From JAGPUQ01 sp947084925 (GTDB lineage: Bacteria; Pseudomonadota; Gammaproteobacteria; Pseudomonadales; Porticoccaceae): a stretch of DNA of 64,000 nt. Below are positions 63,999 to 64,000 of this stretch, piece by piece. Both the position numbers and the translations under genes were made by a program. How positions within the stretch are numbered: the stretch's first letter is position 1; each line of letters starts with the position of its first letter. Location of the stretch: the NCBI GenBank assembly GCA_947084925.1, contig CAMTUJ010000012.1:30773-94772 (forward strand), written 5' to 3'. Below the pieces are notes generated by a model. That model saw nothing but the letters and a program-made list of their open reading frames with translations, had not been told where the DNA came from and made no database searches.

Positions 63999-64000
63999 AA

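Overview
The window is a GC-rich, gene-dense stretch of chromosome that looks gammaproteobacterial. The strongest clues are the order gltA / sdhCDAB-sucAB-lpd-sucCD, the prfB-lysS pair with a classical RF2 frameshift site, and a holD-like position in front of rimI. The ilvBNC-pssA-leuA order also occurs in betaproteobacteria and some gammaproteobacteria. I cannot name a genus. Almost all of the content is core metabolism. No prophage, CRISPR array, rRNA or tRNA was recognised.

Layout. 1-5.1 kb: the end of dnaB, then panC and panD (pantothenate), acs (acetyl-CoA synthetase), a PHA-granule-type small protein and a phospholipid-methyltransferase-like gene on the minus strand. 5.3-8.7 kb: a large MscK-type mechanosensitive channel. 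8.8-22.5 kb: the TCA block. gltA, on the minus strand, is interrupted by an in-frame TAG. A START-domain protein follows, then sdhCDAB-sucAB-lpd-sucCD, which together cover citrate synthase through succinyl-CoA synthetase and succinate dehydrogenase. 22.6-35.5 kb: a MarR regulator and a glycogen/maltodextrin cluster (glk, alpha-glucan phosphorylase, malQ, GH57 hydrolase, glgC, glgB, glgA), with a perfect 5 x 12-nt direct-repeat array between the divergent glgC and glgB. 35.5-40.3 kb: a 47-nt repeat array, yaeQ, a small membrane-protein gene broken by TGA, an SMP-30-like gene and an atypical pyruvate kinase. 40.3-48.1 kb: purEK, an LLM flavin oxidoreductase, a large lipoprotein, a TPR-Fic fusion protein, and an NfeD/SPFH pair. 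48.1-53.6 kb: prfB, lysS, ung, a small coiled-coil protein and a Baeyer-Villiger-type monooxygenase. 54.0-61.3 kb: ilvBNC (closed by an intrinsic terminator), pssA, a leucine-rich leader peptide, leuA, a holD-position gene and rimI. 61.3-64 kb: a RelE/HTH toxin-antitoxin pair with its own promoter and operator, an NhaD antiporter, and a possible transposase tail at the edge.

Functional links. The acs, TCA and glycogen genes link acetate and carbon-storage metabolism. The ilv/leu block makes branched-chain amino acids, and leuA is probably controlled through a leader peptide carrying five consecutive Leu codons.

The most notable features beyond housekeeping are the TPR-Fic protein, the nonsense codon in gltA, the leuA leader, the apparently leaderless toxin-antitoxin transcript, and short perfect tandem repeats (9-22 nt units) at many gene borders. 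One of these repeats is translated into the N-terminus of SucA.
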